Part shown: positions 8,776 to 16,431 of the stretch, piece by piece
Position numbering within the stretch: the first letter of the stretch is position 1
Layout: every line of letters starts with the position of its first letter
From: Leucobacter chromiisoli
Lineage (GTDB): Bacteria; Actinomycetota; Actinomycetes; Actinomycetales; Microbacteriaceae
Assembly: GCF_016522505.1 (NCBI RefSeq)
Contig: NZ_JAEHOH010000008.1
Span: forward strand, 1 to 64,000
Reading direction: 5' to 3'
Length of the DNA stretch: 64,000 nucleotides
Position numbers and translations under genes: made by a program
The notes under the pieces: model-generated
Told to the model about the DNA's origin: nothing
What the model saw: the letters and a program-made list of their open reading frames with translations, nothing else
The model's database searches: none

Positions 8776-9737
8776 TGCTGCCACCTCGTAGCACGCTTGA
8801 GGAGGAGCACCCGCAGGCCCACCGCGACCAGCATGATGACGACCATGCCGGTGACGAGTGCCGAGGCGAGCCCCTGATTGGTGAGCACATTGCCCGACAG
8901 GAAGAAGCCGATGAGAATCGGCACGAGGTTCGCGCCGCCGCCGGCGAGCGCGTACGCCGCGGCGTACCCGCTGAACGCGTTGGCGAACAGCAGCAGCAGG
9001 CCGCCGACGAGGGACGGCGAGAGGATCGGCAGGGTGACGGTGAAGAGGATCCGAGCACGGCTCGCACCGAGGCTCGTCCCGCTGTCCTGCCACTCCTTGC
9101 GCACACCCTGCAGCGCGGATATGGAGAGCACCGCCATCAGGGGGATCTGGAAGTAGAGGTAGGCCACGACGATCCCCCAGAAGGACCCGGGGGAGATCAC
9201 GTCATTGAGGGAGAAGCCGAGCAGCCCCTGCAGCCAGACGGTCAGGATCCCCTGCGCGCCCATGAACGCGAGGAACATGTAGGCGAGCGGCGGGCCGCCC
9301 ATCTGCGAAGCGACCGCCGACAGTGCGGTGACCGCCTGGTGCAGCCAGGCCGGCTTCGTGGCGGTCGTCAGCGCCCAGCCGAGCACCAGCCCGAGTGCCC
9401 CGCCGATGAGCGAGGTGACGAGGGAGAGGTTCACGGAGTTGACGAACGCGTTCGCGTACTGAGCCTCGCCCAGCTGGGCGAAGTTGTCGAGGGTGAACCC
9501 GCCGTCGGCCCCGATGAACGCCTTCACGATGGTGACGCCGACGGGGACGACGAGGAACAGGAAGACGAAGAGGAAGAACGGCAGGGCGCCGAGCAGGCCG
9601 ACGAGGCGATCGAAGCGGGACGCGGCATCCACGGTCCGGACCTCCGGCTCGCCCACTCCAGTCGCTGTGCCCTGAGGTCTCAACCCGGCGGCAGGCGACT
9701 GCTCGCCGGGATCCCGAGCGATGACTGTCGAGGTCAT
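8772..9737 (-). CDS. ABC importer permease (first subunit)
   Basis: Membrane subunit, 321 residues. A disordered N-terminus of about 45 residues is followed by six or so helices. The coupling motif GTSLGASRARILFTVTLPIL is near residues 217-236. It lies 7 nt after the binding-protein gene and overlaps the next permease by 4 nt, so the importer is translated as one block. PotB/PhnU-type by layout; the substrate is not evident. Confidence 0.92.
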   Translation of the reverse strand: MTSTVIARDPGEQSPAAGLRPQGTATGVGEPEVRTVDAASRFDRLVGLLGALPFFLFVFLFLVVPVGVTIVKAFIGADGGFTLDNFAQLGEAQYANAFVNSVNLSLVTSLIGGALGLVLGWALTTATKPAWLHQAVTALSAVASQMGGPPLAYMFLAFMGAQGILTVWLQGLLGFSLNDVISPGSFWGIVVAYLYFQIPLMAVLSISALQGVRKEWQDSGTSLGASRARILFTVTLPILSPSLVGGLLLLFANAFSGYAAAYALAGGGANLVPILIGFFLSGNVLTNQGLASALVTGMVVIMLVAVGLRVLLLKRATRWQQ

Positions 9738-9744
9738 GGTCGGC

Positions 9745-10884
9745 TCAGAACTCCGCCGCTCCGGCGACCTTCGTGCCCCAGTCCGATGTGATCAGCTCGG
9801 TAGCCGCCTCGTTCTCCTCCGGGGACGGGAAGGTGATCTGCTCCACGATCTCGGCGGGAGGCAGCAACTCGAGCACGTCGGCGGGAATCGCGTCTTTCTC
9901 CACGAGCGCGGTGTAGCGGGCGGGGATCGCTCCCGACTTCGCGTAGGCGATCGCGCCCTCGTCGCTCAGCAGGTGCTCGATCCACAGTGCCCCGGCATTG
10001 GGCTGGGGGCTGTCGACCGTCAGCGGCTGCGCGTAGTAGGTTCCGAAGACGCCATCGCCGGGCGTCGCGACCTGCAGGTCGACGCCCGCCATCTCCATCT
10101 CGTCGACGATGCCGGGGAAGTTGAAGTTCCAGTCGAGCATCACGGCGGCCTCACCTGTGGCGAGCGCCTGCGAGCCGGTCTCGCCGAACACCAGATAGCC
10201 GCCTTCGGCAAGCTCAGCGAAGAAATCGATGCCGGGGCCGATGTCCGAGACCGAACCGCCGTTCGCGAGGCTCGCGGCGAAGACAGCCGCCAGCTGCGAA
10301 GCGCCCGAACGCGGGTCGCCCATGTAGATCTTGCCCTTGTACTGAGGATCTTTCAGATCTTCCCAGCTCTCGGGCACGTCTACCTTCTTCGCGTCGACGC
10401 CGATGCTCATGACGCCGTAGTAGGCGGCGGTCCAGTTGCCGTCGGGATCCTTCAGGTTGTCCGGGATCTCGTCGAAGGTGGAGGGCTTGTACGGCGTGAC
10501 CAGCTCCTCGTCGATCGCCTGCTGGGTGAAGGTCGCCCCGATGTCGAGGATGTCGGGCTGGGTCGCCTGGCCCCGCAGGTTGCGCACGGCCTCGAGTTCC
10601 TCCGCGCTCGACGCGCCGGGGCTCGACACCTCGACCTCGAGACCGGTGTTCTCGGTGAAGATGTCGAACGATTCTGCGTAGTTGGCCCATTCCTCGGGGT
10701 AGGCGATGAGGTGCACCTTGCCCTCGGCCTCCGCGAGCTCGGTGATCTCCTCGAGCGAAGATCCGAGGTCTGCGGTCTCTCCGGCCTCGGCGCTGCCGGA
10801 GCAGCCGACCAGGCCTACGAGGCCGAGTGCGAGCACGCCCGCGCCCAGGGCGCGCATTGCGGAACCACGATTGATGTGAGGCAA
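9745..10884 (-). CDS. ABC importer substrate-binding lipoprotein
   Basis: 379-residue periplasmic-binding-type protein anchored by lipid. The signal peptide ends in the lipobox LVGC with Cys28. The body has features of the iron/polyamine/aminoethylphosphonate binding group: YPEEWANYAESFDIF, DILDIGATFTQQAI, YYGVMSIGVDAKKVD, and a C-terminal KSGAIPARY. It is first in the operon, so its promoter should lie in 10885-11042. The neighbouring phosphatase-like genes favour an organophosphorus ligand, but this is inference. Ferric iron remains possible. Confidence 0.9.
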   Translation of the reverse strand: MPHINRGSAMRALGAGVLALGLVGLVGCSGSAEAGETADLGSSLEEITELAEAEGKVHLIAYPEEWANYAESFDIFTENTGLEVEVSSPGASSAEELEAVRNLRGQATQPDILDIGATFTQQAIDEELVTPYKPSTFDEIPDNLKDPDGNWTAAYYGVMSIGVDAKKVDVPESWEDLKDPQYKGKIYMGDPRSGASQLAAVFAASLANGGSVSDIGPGIDFFAELAEGGYLVFGETGSQALATGEAAVMLDWNFNFPGIVDEMEMAGVDLQVATPGDGVFGTYYAQPLTVDSPQPNAGALWIEHLLSDEGAIAYAKSGAIPARYTALVEKDAIPADVLELLPPAEIVEQITFPSPEENEAATELITSDWGTKVAGAAEF

Positions 10885-11042
10885 GATACCGTCCTTCTCT
10901 GTGCTGAGTGCTACCTCGGAACAGCTTGGTTCCCCCGCGTGACCCGGGCTTGACGCCGGGGTGACGGGAGGGTGAACACTGCTTCATCTCGTGTTCTTCT
11001 CGGGCGGTTAGGCTCGCGAGGACTCATCGAGAGGAGACCGCA

Positions 11043-11795
11043 GTGCCCGCAGCCGCATCGCTCGTCCCATCCGTTTCTTCCGCCCAGGGCGCGTCCCCGG
11101 TCCCCTTTCCACCACGCAGACCGGAGGACCGCGTAACCTCCTTGATCGCCGATGCGGAGGCGCTGCTGCTCGACTTCAACGGCACGCTTTCGGAAGACGA
11201 GGAACTGCTGGCGGAGATCCTCATCGAGGTCGCCCGGGACGAGCTCGGTGCCGTCATCGATCGGGATCGCTACTACTCCGAGTTCGCCGGCCACACCGAG
11301 GAGCACATGTTTCGTACGCTGGCGGTCGGCGAGGCGCGGATCAATGCGCTCGTCGATACCTTCAACCGGCGTTACCTCGAGCGGGTGCGCGAGAACAGCC
11401 CGATCTCCGAGGAGGCGCGAGCCTTCGTCGCTGAGGCGCGGGCACAGGGCAAGGCCATCGCCGTCGTCACCGCGGCGAGCAAGGACATCGTCGTTCCCGC
11501 GCTGAATCAGGCCGAGCTACTGCCCCTGATCGACGCCGTCGTCGCGTTCGAAGACGTAGCCCGATCGAAGCCCGAGCCAGAGGGGTACGAGCACGCGATC
11601 GAGCTGCTCGACGTCGACGCCGATCGCGCGGTCGCTTTCGAAGACTCGCGCGCCGGGATCGCTGCGGCCCTCGGCGCCGGGATCGCGACGATCGCCGTCC
11701 GCGGCACCGTGCCAGAGGAGGAGCTCCTCGCGCGGACGCCGCACGCAATCGACGCGCTCGAACCCGCCCTGCTGCTCCGCGGCCTCGCGCTCTAG
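11043..11795 (+). CDS. HAD-superfamily hydrolase with Asn in motif I
   Basis: 250-residue HAD subfamily I enzyme. Motif I is LLLDFNGTLS: the nucleophile Asp44 is present, but the usual second Asp (general acid) is Asn46. Motif II is in VVTAAS, motif III Lys in ARSKPEPEG, and motif IV in AVAFEDSRAGIAAA. A helical cap occupies about residues 55-120. The start is GTG with AGAGGAG 7 nt before it and a TAGGCT -10 at 11009-11014. The first 30 residues are extra to the fold. It diverges from the ABC importer operon. Phosphonoacetaldehyde hydrolase also lacks the second Asp (Ala there), so a role in phosphonate breakdown is possible but unproven. Confidence 0.85.
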   Translation: MPAAASLVPSVSSAQGASPVPFPPRRPEDRVTSLIADAEALLLDFNGTLSEDEELLAEILIEVARDELGAVIDRDRYYSEFAGHTEEHMFRTLAVGEARINALVDTFNRRYLERVRENSPISEEARAFVAEARAQGKAIAVVTAASKDIVVPALNQAELLPLIDAVVAFEDVARSKPEPEGYEHAIELLDVDADRAVAFEDSRAGIAAALGAGIATIAVRGTVPEEELLARTPHAIDALEPALLLRGLAL

Positions 11796-11878
11796 GACCG
11801 TCGACCGCGCTCGCAACCCCGGTTCACGAGGAGGAAGGTCGCGAGAACGCCCCTATGGCGCAGCCTGGATGCCGGAGG

Positions 11879-12289
11879 TCACGACGCCGCGGCGGCGCGC
11901 GCCCGGCAGCGCTCGCACAGGCCGAAGAGGTCGACCACGTGCTCGATCTCGGCGAAGCCGTGCTCGGCGCCGACGCGGCGGGACCACTCCTCGACGACCG
12001 CCGCCTCCAGCTCCCTCGTGTCGCCGCAGCTGCGGCAGACGAGGTGGTGGTGGTGCCCCTCGGTCGCGCAGGAGCGGAAGAGGTTCTCCCCCTCCGGCGA
12101 CTGGATCGAGTCGGCGTCGCCGTTCTCGGCGAGGCTCGAGAGCGCGCGGTAGACCGTGGCGAGACCGATCGTGGAGCCGTCCTCTCGCAGGGTCTGGTGC
12201 AGCTGCTGCGCGCTGACGAAACCGCGCGCCTCGGCGAGAGCGGCTCGCACGGCCTCGCGCTGCCACGTGTTGCGCCTGGGCTGGTTCAT
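11879..12289 (-). CDS. zur: Zinc uptake regulator, Fur family
   Basis: 136-residue Fur-family repressor. The N-terminal winged helix includes AQQLHQTLREDGSTIGLATV. It is followed by GHHHHLVCRSCG and a C-terminal CERCRA, which together give the histidine-rich site and the two CxxC pairs of structural zinc. Zur rather than Fur is called because it is the last gene of the zinc importer operon and a Zur-type box precedes that operon. The ATG at 12289 overlaps the permease stop as ATGA. Longer frames run back into the permease gene. It should be autoregulated through the operon. Confidence 0.92.
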   Translation of the reverse strand: MNQPRRNTWQREAVRAALAEARGFVSAQQLHQTLREDGSTIGLATVYRALSSLAENGDADSIQSPEGENLFRSCATEGHHHHLVCRSCGDTRELEAAVVEEWSRRVGAEHGFAEIEHVVDLFGLCERCRARAAAAS

Positions 12290-13137
12290 GCGATCGCTCC
12301 CTCTTCCTCGGATGCTGCCTCCACCGTAGCGAAGTTCCGCGCCCTCCGGGCGGTCGCGGCGAGCGAGGAGGCGAGGAACGCCAGCAGGAACACCGCGGTC
12401 ACCGTGCAGCCGATCGCGCCGCCCGCTGCCACCCCGAACTGCCGGGAGACCCACAGGCCGACGAAGCCGGATCCCACGCCGAGCACCGCGGCGATCGGCG
12501 GCACCCAGCTGAGACGCGGGGCGACCAGCCGCGCGGCGGCCGCCGGTCCGATGAGGATCGCGACCCCGAGGATCGCGCCCACCGCGGGCATCGCCACGAC
12601 CACGGCGGCGGCGACGACGCCGGTGACGACCAGCTCGACCGGCCAGGCTCGGAAGCCCGCGGCGCGGAAGCCGACCGCGTCGAATGTGTGGAACAGGATC
12701 CGCCGCCCCCAGAGGAGCATGGCGATCGTCGCGGCGATCAGCACCGCGGCGGTCGCCGCGACATCGCTCGTCGTCACCGAGAGCGGCGAGCCGACGAGCA
12801 GCGCCTCGACCGGCACGCCGAGTCCGGGGTTCAGGCTCGACAGCAGCGTTCCGAGCGCGAAGCCGAAGGAGAGCACCACCCCGCTGGCCACCTGCCGGCC
12901 CTGGCCCGGCACCCGTGAGAGCACCGTCATGAGGGCGACGAGCAGCAGCGCGAACAGCGCTTGGCCGAGCAGCAGGTTCCAGCCCGCGATGGCGAAGAGC
13001 ACCCCGCCGGGGAAGGTGGCGTGGCTGAGCGCCACGGCGAAGAAGGATCTGCGGCGCAGCACGATCAGCGTGCCGGCGACCCCCGAGAGGAGACCCAGCA
13101 GCCCGATCTCGAGGGCGGCGAGGACCAGGTAGTTCAC
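12286..13137 (-). CDS. znuB: Zinc ABC importer permease (second copy)
   Basis: 283-residue ABC-3 family membrane protein with eight or nine hydrophobic segments. The N-terminal GVAGTLIVLRRRSFFAVALS and the internal PAVGAILGVAILIGPAAAAR are characteristic of the family. The GTG start at 13137 overlaps the stop of the preceding permease by 4 nt. It is one of two adjacent permeases, which probably form a heterodimer or alternative channels for the same ATPase. zur follows with a 4-nt overlap. Confidence 0.9.
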   Translation of the reverse strand: MNYLVLAALEIGLLGLLSGVAGTLIVLRRRSFFAVALSHATFPGGVLFAIAGWNLLLGQALFALLLVALMTVLSRVPGQGRQVASGVVLSFGFALGTLLSSLNPGLGVPVEALLVGSPLSVTTSDVAATAAVLIAATIAMLLWGRRILFHTFDAVGFRAAGFRAWPVELVVTGVVAAAVVVAMPAVGAILGVAILIGPAAAARLVAPRLSWVPPIAAVLGVGSGFVGLWVSRQFGVAAGGAIGCTVTAVFLLAFLASSLAATARRARNFATVEAASEEEGAIA

Positions 13138-14021
13138 GGCGCCCCGATCCCGGCTCGACCGCCCACCGTCGCCCCGCGGATCACCGCGGGCACGAGCCGG
13201 AACGCCGCGGCGAGCGCGTAGAGGCCGACGAGGATCAGCACCACGACCGCCCCGGGCGACACCGTCGCGCCCGTGCCGACCGACCACTCGAACGACAGCC
13301 TGAGGCCGAGCGCGCCCGCGAAGAGGGGCACCAGCACGGCGATCGGGATCAGCAGCGCGAAGCGCCGCGAGACGAGACGCGCGGCGGCCATCGGCACCGT
13401 CAGAAGGGCGATCACCATGAGCACGCCGAGCGCCTGCACGCCCGCGACGACGAGGAGCGCGACCGCGATCCCGAGCATCAGGTCGGTGGCGAGCGGCCGG
13501 AACCCCGCGGCGGCGAAGCCGGCGGGGTCGAAGGCCCGGAAGAGCTGCGCCCGCCAGCCGAACCCGACGATCGCGACGGCGACGATCGCGACGACCACGA
13601 TCTGCCAGAGCTGCGCCTCGGTCACCGTCAGCAGCCTGCCGAAGAGGAGCTCCTGCAGCTGGAACACGTACCCCTCCTGGCGCGAGACCAGCACCACGCC
13701 CAGGCTGAAGAGCCCCGTCAGCACCACGGCGATCGCGGCGTCGGACCCGCCGCGGCGCTCGAGCACGGTGAACAGCACGGCGGCCGCGACCGCCGCCAGC
13801 ACGGCCCCGGGGAGCAGGCCGGCGGTGCCCCCGAGGGTGGCGCCCACGACGAGACCGGGGAAGACGGCGTGCACGAGGCCGTCGCTCACGAACTCGAGCT
13901 CGCGGAAGCTCACGAAGAGCCCCACGACCCCGGCGGCGCCGGCGAGCACGGCGACGGTGAGCAGCGCGCGCCACATGAACGGGAGCGCGAACACCTCGAG
14001 GAGGCCGAAGTCGCTGCCCAC
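13134..14021 (-). CDS. znuB: Zinc ABC importer permease (first copy)
   Basis: 295-residue ABC-3 family permease. Diagnostic segments are FVSFRELEFVSDGLVHAVFP near the N-terminus and GVLMVIALLTVPMAAARL in the second half. A GTG start at 14021 is chosen because CGGAG lies 5 nt before it, inside the end of znuC. The gap to the znuC stop is 2 nt. Longer frames overlap znuC entirely and are rejected. It forms the membrane path for zinc (possibly manganese) with the 14024-14884 ATPase. Confidence 0.9.
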   Translation of the reverse strand: MGSDFGLLEVFALPFMWRALLTVAVLAGAAGVVGLFVSFRELEFVSDGLVHAVFPGLVVGATLGGTAGLLPGAVLAAVAAAVLFTVLERRGGSDAAIAVVLTGLFSLGVVLVSRQEGYVFQLQELLFGRLLTVTEAQLWQIVVVAIVAVAIVGFGWRAQLFRAFDPAGFAAAGFRPLATDLMLGIAVALLVVAGVQALGVLMVIALLTVPMAAARLVSRRFALLIPIAVLVPLFAGALGLRLSFEWSVGTGATVSPGAVVVLILVGLYALAAAFRLVPAVIRGATVGGRAGIGAP

Positions 14022-14023
14022 TC

Positions 14024-14884
14024 CTACTCCGTTTCGCGCGAGGTGGTCACGGTGTGGTGATCGAGCTCGACGGTGGCGTCCTGGAACGCGTGGGCGACCG
14101 CCTCGAGGGTGAGCGCCTCGTCGAGGGGGCCGAACGCGGCGGGGTGGCCCGGGGCGTCGTCGCTGTGCCCGCTCGAGAGCAGCAGCACGTGCGTGCAGGT
14201 CTCGCGGGCGATCTCGAGGTCGTGGGTCGAGACGATCACGGATCGGCCCTCGGCCCGCAGCTCGCGCACGAGACCGAGCAGCACCTCGCGGTTCTCGCGA
14301 TCGAGGCCGTTGAACGGCTCGTCGAGCAGCAGCAGCTTCGGATCGGACACGAGGGCCCGCGCGAGGATCCCGCGCTGCTGCTGGCCGCCGGAGAGCTCGC
14401 CGAAGCGGCGGCCGGCGAGCCCGCCGAGCCCGACGTGCTCGAGCGCCGCGTCGACGGCCCGCCGCCCCTCGCGGCCGACGGGGCGCAGCGGTCCGAGCGA
14501 GCGGTAGAGCCCCATCGTCACCGCCTGGCGGAGGGTGATCGGCAGCTCGACGTCGCGGGTGTCGGCCTGCGGCAGCGACCCGACCCACCGTCGTGCCCTG
14601 GCCGGGCTCTCCCCCAGCACCCGCACGCCGCCGGCGGTGAGGTCGGCGAGGCCCAGGACGCCGCGCAGCAGCGTCGACTTCCCCGAGCCGTTGGGGCCGA
14701 TGAGCGCGACGGCGCTGCCCGCGGGGAAGTCGGCGGTGAGGCCCGCCACCCTGGTACGGCCCTCGTAGCCGAACGCCGCGTCTCTCAGCGAGACGGCCGG
14801 AACCGCGCTCGGCATCGCTTGCTGTTCTGACACAGTCTCGGAGCTTACCCTGGCCTCCTGCGCAGCGGGATCGCGAACCGTCAC
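14024..14884 (-). CDS. znuC: Zinc ABC importer ATP-binding protein
   Basis: 286-residue ATPase. Walker A is GPNGSGKST (63-71), the Q-loop is SLPQADTRDVELP, the signature is LSGGQQQRG, Walker B is LLLLDEPFNG and the switch histidine is in VSTHDLE. A His-containing C-terminal tail (VELDHHTVTTSRETE) follows the fold. The start at 14884 could be replaced by ATG at residue 24 (MPSAVPAVSL), which fits the family start better. The gap to znuA is 9 nt. Confidence 0.93.
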   Translation of the reverse strand: MTVRDPAAQEARVSSETVSEQQAMPSAVPAVSLRDAAFGYEGRTRVAGLTADFPAGSAVALIGPNGSGKSTLLRGVLGLADLTAGGVRVLGESPARARRWVGSLPQADTRDVELPITLRQAVTMGLYRSLGPLRPVGREGRRAVDAALEHVGLGGLAGRRFGELSGGQQQRGILARALVSDPKLLLLDEPFNGLDRENREVLLGLVRELRAEGRSVIVSTHDLEIARETCTHVLLLSSGHSDDAPGHPAAFGPLDEALTLEAVAHAFQDATVELDHHTVTTSRETE

Positions 14885-14893
14885 CGGGCTCGA

Positions 14894-16237
14894 CTACTGC
14901 AGCGAATCGGGCAGCGGATCCGGGGTGACGCCCCAGGCCTCCAGGATCACCCGGGTGTTGTGCACCGTGGCGTCGATGTAGGTGTCGCCGTCCGAGTCGG
15001 ACGCGCCGAGCGAGTCGGTGTAGAGCGACTCGGCGTCGACCACCTCGACGCCCGCCTCCTTGGCGATCGTCTGCGCGAGCTTCGGGCTCATCGAGGATTC
15101 GACGAAGACCGCCTGCACCCCGCGCTCCCGGATCGCCTGGACCAGCGCGTCGATGTCAGCGGCGCTCGGCTCGGCGTTGTCCTCGAAGCTCGGCAGGATC
15201 GATCCGGCGAACTCGATGCCGTAGTCGTGCAGGTAGTAGCGCATCGAGTCGTGCCCGCTCACGAGCACGCGATCCGCCTCGGGCACCCGCTCGAACTGCG
15301 CCGCGATCCAGGCGTCGAGATCCTGCAGCTTCGCGACGTACGCGTCGGCCCGCTCGGTGTAGTCGTCGGCGTGATCCGGATCGACCCTCGCCAGGTCGCC
15401 CGCGATCATCGACGCCATGCCCTCGGCGTAGCGGGGAGAGGTCCAGATGTGGGGGTTGAGGTCGCCGTGGTCGTGGTCGTGCTCGTCATGACCCTCCTCG
15501 GCGTGGGCGTCCGCGTGGCCCTCTTCCGCGTGCGCGTCGTCGGCGTGCGCGTCGTCCCCCTCGGAGGCGTGGTCGTGGCCCTCGTGCTCTTCCGCGTCGG
15601 CGTGCGCGTGGCCCTCGTGCTCCTCCTCGGCGTGGCCGGCCTCGCCCTCGGCCTCTGCCGTGATCTCCTTCGCCTCCGCGAGGTCGATGCCCTCGCTCGC
15701 GTCGATCACGGTGCCATCGAACCCGGACGCCTCCACGGCGCTGTCGACGAAGGTCTCGAGGCCCGCGCCGTTCACGATCAGCACGTCGGCCTCCCCGAGC
15801 GCGAGGAGATCCGCGGGGGCGGGGTCGAAGTGATGAGCGGAGGCGCCGGGGGTGAGCAGGCCCGTGAGCTCGATCTGATCGCCGCCGATCTCGCCCGCGA
15901 AGTCGGTGAGCTGCGTCGTCGTCGCCACCACCTTGAGCCGGTCACCCGAGCCGTCCGCCGCGCCTCCCGGCGATGAGCAGCCGGCGAGCGCGAGCGCCGC
16001 TCCCGCGGCGAGCGCCGCGCCGGAGAGCAGACGAGCGCGAGCCGGTCGGCGGTGCACGGGCCGGCGTGCGGCCTCGGATTCGCGTGCCGACGAGGCGCGT
16101 ACCGACGAGGCGCGCGAGGCGCGTGATGGGATGCGCCCAGCCGCGCCGGTCTCGGAGCCGAGCCCGGAGGCGGCGTCCGAGACAGCGGATGCGCCGGTCG
16201 CGGGCGAAGAGGGACGGGAGAGATGCGAAGCGTTCAA
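14894..16237 (-). CDS. znuA: Zinc-binding lipoprotein, ZnuA/TroA family
   Basis: 447-residue cluster-A1 metal binding protein. The TroA fold is seen in VVATTTQLTDFAGEIGG, PGASAHHFDPAPADL and NPHIWTSPRYAEGMA, with metal histidines in each. Between them (about residues 190-255) is a long His/Asp/Glu-rich loop typical of zinc-specific members. The lipobox is LALAGC with Cys87, so about 60 extra residues precede the signal peptide. The start is TTG at 16237, chosen for AGAAGG 9 nt before it. GTG at 16057 would give a normal 27-residue signal peptide but lacks a ribosome site. First gene of the zinc operon, 18 nt after the Zur box. Confidence 0.92.
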   Translation of the reverse strand: MNASHLSRPSSPATGASAVSDAASGLGSETGAAGRIPSRASRASSVRASSARESEAARRPVHRRPARARLLSGAALAAGAALALAGCSSPGGAADGSGDRLKVVATTTQLTDFAGEIGGDQIELTGLLTPGASAHHFDPAPADLLALGEADVLIVNGAGLETFVDSAVEASGFDGTVIDASEGIDLAEAKEITAEAEGEAGHAEEEHEGHAHADAEEHEGHDHASEGDDAHADDAHAEEGHADAHAEEGHDEHDHDHGDLNPHIWTSPRYAEGMASMIAGDLARVDPDHADDYTERADAYVAKLQDLDAWIAAQFERVPEADRVLVSGHDSMRYYLHDYGIEFAGSILPSFEDNAEPSAADIDALVQAIRERGVQAVFVESSMSPKLAQTIAKEAGVEVVDAESLYTDSLGASDSDGDTYIDATVHNTRVILEAWGVTPDPLPDSLQ

Positions 16238-16298
16238 GAAGCGGTTCCTTCTAAGTGAGAATGAGTATCAGTCTAGCTCCACGTGAGAACGCTTCGCA
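16224..16298. repeat. 12-bp inverted repeat flanking the Zur box
   Basis: TGCGAAGCGTTC (16224-16235) and its exact complement GAACGCTTCGCA (16287-16298) bracket the Zur box, 51 nt apart. The left arm covers the znuA start codon region. It may be fortuitous, or it may let the leader fold or loop. Confidence 0.5.
16256..16270 (-). promoter_or_regulatory. Zur operator upstream of znuA
   Basis: TGAGAATGAGTATCA is a 15-bp dyad that matches 12 of 15 positions of the actinobacterial Zur box TGAAAATGATTTTCA. It lies 18 nt before the znuA start, placing it where bound Zur would block transcription of the whole znuA-znuC-znuB-znuB-zur operon. Confidence 0.85.
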
Positions 16299-16325
16299 AC
16301 AAGAGGCGCCGCGCTCCCGCGGTGA

Positions 16326-16385
16326 ATCTGCCGCCAGAGGAACGCAGACCCCGGTTTCGGTTCCGCTGGGGGCAGATCCACCGCT
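16326..16385. repeat. Intergenic hairpin element, copy A
   Basis: ATCTGCCGCCAGAGGAAC (16326-16343) pairs at 16 of 18 positions with GTTCCGCTGGGGGCAGAT (16360-16377). Its right arm belongs to a 29-nt motif (16357-16385: TCGGTTCCGCTG, 2 nt, GGCAGATC, 2 nt, CCGCT) that recurs at 44130-44158. No gene ends here, since znuA and the amidase diverge, so it is not an obvious terminator. Confidence 0.55.
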
Positions 16386-16431
16386 GGCGGCAGGGGAAGC
16401 CGCACAGGGAGAGGCCGCATAGGGTGGAGGC

